Shown: in pieces, positions 61,100 to 64,000 of the stretch
How the letters are laid out: the number at the start of each line of letters is the position of its first letter
How positions within the stretch are numbered: position 1 is the stretch's first letter
Source of the DNA: an uncultured Ruminobacter sp.
Lineage (GTDB): Bacteria > Pseudomonadota > Gammaproteobacteria > Enterobacterales > Succinivibrionaceae
DNA length: 64,000 nt
Reading direction: 5' to 3'
NCBI GenBank assembly: GCA_902764345.1
Contig: CACWVT010000003.1
Coordinates: 1-64,000 of the forward strand
The notes under the pieces: model-generated
What the model was told of the DNA's origin: nothing
The model's database searches: none
What the model saw: the letters and a program-made list of their open reading frames with translations, nothing else
Program-made: the position numbers and the translations under genes

Positions 61100-64000
61100 T
61101 TATTTAAGAAACTGACTGTTCTTAACCACCTTGCCTCCAGTGTATCCCTTAACAAGAACTCTCATAGAAGCTCCCGGTATATTTCCAAGATTTACGGAAC
61201 CCCCGGATACCGTGTAACTAACGCCGGTTACCAGATCCTGATAAACACCGTCCGTTGCACCGCTTACCGTTACATTCGCCCCGCCGGTTCCCGGGATGGC
61301 CACAATCGCAACATCATTTCCGTATATTCTTTCAAACACCAGAGGTTCACCGTTTAGAACCTTAAGCTTACCTCTTCTTAAGGCTATGGATGCCTTTCTC
61401 ATTGCATTGAGATCTGTAATATGCGGAATTATTGCATCACCGTTATCCAGACTGTCACCGAGATAAAGTCGACCGGTATCCTTGACAAGATCGTTAGAAC
61501 TGGTCAGATCAGGTGGCAGACCAACTCGGGCACCTGTTTCATCACCTGCGTACATAACTGGAATACCGCGTACGGTCCACAGCACATTATAGGCGAGCGC
61601 AGAATTACTTCTGTCTGAACAGCAGTGCTGAGCTCCGCTTCCTGACCAGGTATTGTCAGGTGTAAGGTCATGATTCTGGAAGAATGTAACAAGTTTGGTA
61701 GGGTCAGCGTACCAGCTGTCAAATCTGTTAAAGACATCTGCCAGACCACCGACACTACCCTTGGTCACGTTATCTCTGAATGTACTCATCAGCGAGAAGT
61801 CAAGTACTGAAACGCCTGAATCACCGGACTTATCAGATTCATCGGTAGATGTTCTGGTATAGTACCAAGGAAGCAGCTGATAAGGAGTGTTATCACCAAA
61901 TCCCTTAATCAGAGCCTCACCATATACAAACAGTCCCGGCTTATACTTCTGCCACTTTGAAGTCATTGCAACCACGTCTTCTCTAGGCATGTGCTTCAGA
62001 GTATCAATACGTACGGCGTCAATACCCATATCGAGATAGAGTCTCATCATGGCATTCATGTAATTCTTAACATTGTCTGATTCCGTTGTCAGATCCACAC
62101 AGTCACCGGCCATGCTGCGCTGCTGAACCTCTTCAACTGACTCCCAGTTATTGGTATAGGCTTCATGATACCACTTTGAAGGAAGCTCCTGATCCGTTGC
62201 CGGGCTCCAGTAGTATCCGTTCTTTGTACCGTCATTCTGACTGAATGATGTTCCATCGACAGCCATGTCTACTGTTTTACCGTGCTTAGTAAAGTGAACG
62301 GTAAACTTTGTCTGAGCCTCGGCATCTCCGGCACATACCCTGCGATGCCATGCCGGAGCTACAGGGTTGTCATTATCGCAACGGTTATATGACTTATAAT
62401 CGCCGATATTCTTGGTATAGACACCGCCAATATTTACGCCGTCCTTGCCATACTTTGCATCAACAAAATACTTGGTAGGGATCTTGTCGATATAGGTCTG
62501 ACCGCGTATACCGTAGTTACTTGAATGATTCAGTACAACGTCCTGAACAACCTTGATTCCCTTGGCATGAGCCGCCTTTATAAAATCAAAATATGTAGCT
62601 CCCGGACTTTCAAGTCTTAAATCAGGCTGGAACCAGTCATAGGCATGATAACCGTGATAGTCAAGTCCTGAACGGTTTTCCACAGGAGGAGTAATCCAGA
62701 TGGCCGTAAAACCCATGGACTTAATATAATCAAGCTTTTCAATCAGTCCCTTGAAATCACCTCTCCAACACGGATCATCGATATCAAAACGATCGCGGCA
62801 ATAGTAGTTATTGCTTTCGTCACCGTCATAGTAACGTGCTGTCACCACAAAGTATATGGTTTCATCACGGAAATCCGTTGCAGGTGCCGGTGTAGGATCC
62901 TTTGACTTGATAAACCAGAAGAAATGCTGTTCCTGCTTCATACCGTTAGCCCCTACAACAAGAGCACGGAGTCTGTAGGCTGTCCCAAGTTTATCTTCAG
63001 ACGTATCCTTAAGTTCAATTGCACCAGTATACTTGGTTGATGCAGTGGTCGGTTCAGTATTATCAAGAGTATAGTAAATGGTAGCCTCGGTACTGTTTCC
63101 GTCAGCATCTTCAGTGCCAAGTGTTAAAGTCTGATCAGTATGATAGCTTCCAGGGTTAAGACTTGGTACAACATACGGAGCCGCATCAACATTTGAAATG
63201 CCGTCAGCTGATGACCTTAAGGCCGCCCCGCTGGTAACGTTCCAAGGGATATTGTTACTGAGAACGTCAGGATCAGGCTCAACCGGAGGATAAACTTCTC
63301 CGCCTCCGCTGACGACTAATGAAGCTCCGGACAGAACACAGCTGTCAATAACGGTCCATTTACCGTCATAGCATCCTGCAACCGGAGCTCCGTTAAGATC
63401 ACCGGTCAGTTTGTTACCGCCTTTCAGGAAAATAACATTAACTGTTGTGGCATTAATGGCCGATGTATCAAAGAACGACCAGTTAGGATCCTCTGAGGCA
63501 ACGGACATTGAAGACCCCGGCCATTCACCGGCCAGAGGCGTACTGCCGTTCCAAATATAAATCCCGTCAGCATCACCCTTATAGTAAATACCCCTCTTCT
63601 CAGGAGCAACGCTTGTGCCCTGCACCAGTTCAAAGGTATATGACTTCTGAACACTCTTGCCTTCACTTGTCACGGTAAGTGTTACGGTCTTTTCTCCCCC
63701 GGTTTTATAGGTTACTGTCGGATTCTTGCTGGTAGAAGTCATACCATCGCCAAAATCCCATGCATAGGTAGCCTGAACGGAGGTCTTCAGGGTGGAGAAG
63801 GCGCTCAATGAACCGGTTAGCCCGTTGAAGCTGTATGTGAAATCTACTTCAAAATCTCCGCTGTCGCCTACAACTACGGTCTTGGTAGCCGGAATACTCT
63901 GTTCCTTCCCATCTGAAGCAACAAGCTTAACGGTATAACTTCCGTCATTTGAGTAAACATGGGTACCGCCGGCCTTATCAGATGATGTCCCGTCACCGAA
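61100..64000 (-). CDS. Modular alpha-amylase (GH13) with PKD and starch-binding domains, 5' end outside window
   Basis: The frame is open from the window edge, so about 966 codons are seen and the N-terminus is missing. In order: the end of one PKD-like repeat, another PKD domain (TYAWDFGDGMTSTSKNP), a CBM26-like module (GIYIWNGS, GEWPGSSMS), a chitobiase-C/FN3-like domain (ATIYYTLDNTEPTTASTKY), then GH13. Catalytic motifs are DAVRIDTLKH, VYGEALIKG and FFQNHDLTPDN. It differs from the other two amylases in the barrel (WRGDFKGL, YHGYHAYD) and is not MalS-like, so its product profile may differ (endo-amylase, neopullulanase or similar). It is on the same strand as the preceding giant amylase. 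Confidence 0.9.
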   Translation of the reverse strand, partial: FGDGTSSDKAGGTHVYSNDGSYTVKLVASDGKEQSIPATKTVVVGDSGDFEVDFTYSFNGLTGSLSAFSTLKTSVQATYAWDFGDGMTSTSKNPTVTYKTGGEKTVTLTVTSEGKSVQKSYTFELVQGTSVAPEKRGIYYKGDADGIYIWNGSTPLAGEWPGSSMSVASEDPNWSFFDTSAINATTVNVIFLKGGNKLTGDLNGAPVAGCYDGKWTVIDSCVLSGASLVVSGGGEVYPPVEPDPDVLSNNIPWNVTSGAALRSSADGISNVDAAPYVVPSLNPGSYHTDQTLTLGTEDADGNSTEATIYYTLDNTEPTTASTKYTGAIELKDTSEDKLGTAYRLRALVVGANGMKQEQHFFWFIKSKDPTPAPATDFRDETIYFVVTARYYDGDESNNYYCRDRFDIDDPCWRGDFKGLIEKLDYIKSMGFTAIWITPPVENRSGLDYHGYHAYDWFQPDLRLESPGATYFDFIKAAHAKGIKVVQDVVLNHSSNYGIRGQTYIDKIPTKYFVDAKYGKDGVNIGGVYTKNIGDYKSYNRCDNDNPVAPAWHRRVCAGDAEAQTKFTVHFTKHGKTVDMAVDGTSFSQNDGTKNGYYWSPATDQELPSKWYHEAYTNNWESVEEVQQRSMAGDCVDLTTESDNVKNYMNAMMRLYLDMGIDAVRIDTLKHMPREDVVAMTSKWQKYKPGLFVYGEALIKGFGDNTPYQLLPWYYTRTSTDESDKSGDSGVSVLDFSLMSTFRDNVTKGSVGGLADVFNRFDSWYADPTKLVTFFQNHDLTPDNTWSGSGAQHCCSDRSNSALAYNVLWTVRGIPVMYAGDETGARVGLPPDLTSSNDLVKDTGRLYLGDSLDNGDAIIPHITDLNAMRKASIALRRGKLKVLNGEPLVFERIYGNDVAIVAIPGTGGANVTVSGATDGVYQDLVTGVSYTVSGGSVNLGNIPGASMRVLVKGYTGGKVVKNSQFLK

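Overview
The window is a stretch of gammaproteobacterial chromosome. Nearly every recognisable protein has its closest remembered counterpart in E. coli, and several neighbourhoods keep the E. coli order: rlmD beside barA, rpoE-rseABC-lepA-lepB-rnc-era-recO divergent from nadB, parC-plsC, and the S10-spc-alpha ribosomal superoperon. Three large secreted GH13 amylases, a clostridial-type 2[4Fe-4S] ferredoxin and fairly AT-rich intergenic DNA suggest a starch-degrading gut or rumen anaerobe. A member of the Succinivibrionaceae (Ruminobacter, Succinimonas or Succinivibrio type) is my best guess; this is inference, as no 16S gene is present.

Layout. 1-5 kb: end of rlmD (cut by the window edge) and a BarA-type hybrid kinase. 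5-13.5 kb: the sigma-E operon, read leftwards, with a sigma-E-like promoter. 13.5-17.5 kb: nadB, then a FecCD-type ABC permease and ATPase. 17.5-22 kb: a small ferredoxin, pilT-pilU, and yggS-proC facing the other way. 22-26 kb: parC-plsC-yggT-yggU. 26-30 kb: an L,D-transpeptidase, an acidic orphan protein, a polytopic membrane protein and ribA. 30-32.4 kb: a MalS-like amylase lipoprotein. 32.5-47.6 kb: the ribosomal protein cluster, with two different rpoA genes at its 3' end. 47.8-54.8 kb: arginine biosynthesis (argE, argCBFG, argH) with a double ArgR-type operator. 54.9-64 kb: two very large modular amylases carrying PKD and starch-binding domains, the second cut by the window edge.

The most unusual feature is the pair of RNA polymerase alpha genes. 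One (34212-35213) sits in the normal place, rpsD-rpoA-rplQ, under the S4-responsive alpha leader. The other (32564-33628) lies just beyond the rplQ terminator with its own near-consensus sigma-70 promoter. Both look functional: the C-terminal domains are close to each other while the N-terminal assembly domains have diverged to about half identity. This suggests an RNA polymerase with two kinds of alpha subunit, as known in Francisella, but here from adjacent genes under separate control.

I saw no rRNA, tRNA, CRISPR array, insertion sequence or prophage gene.
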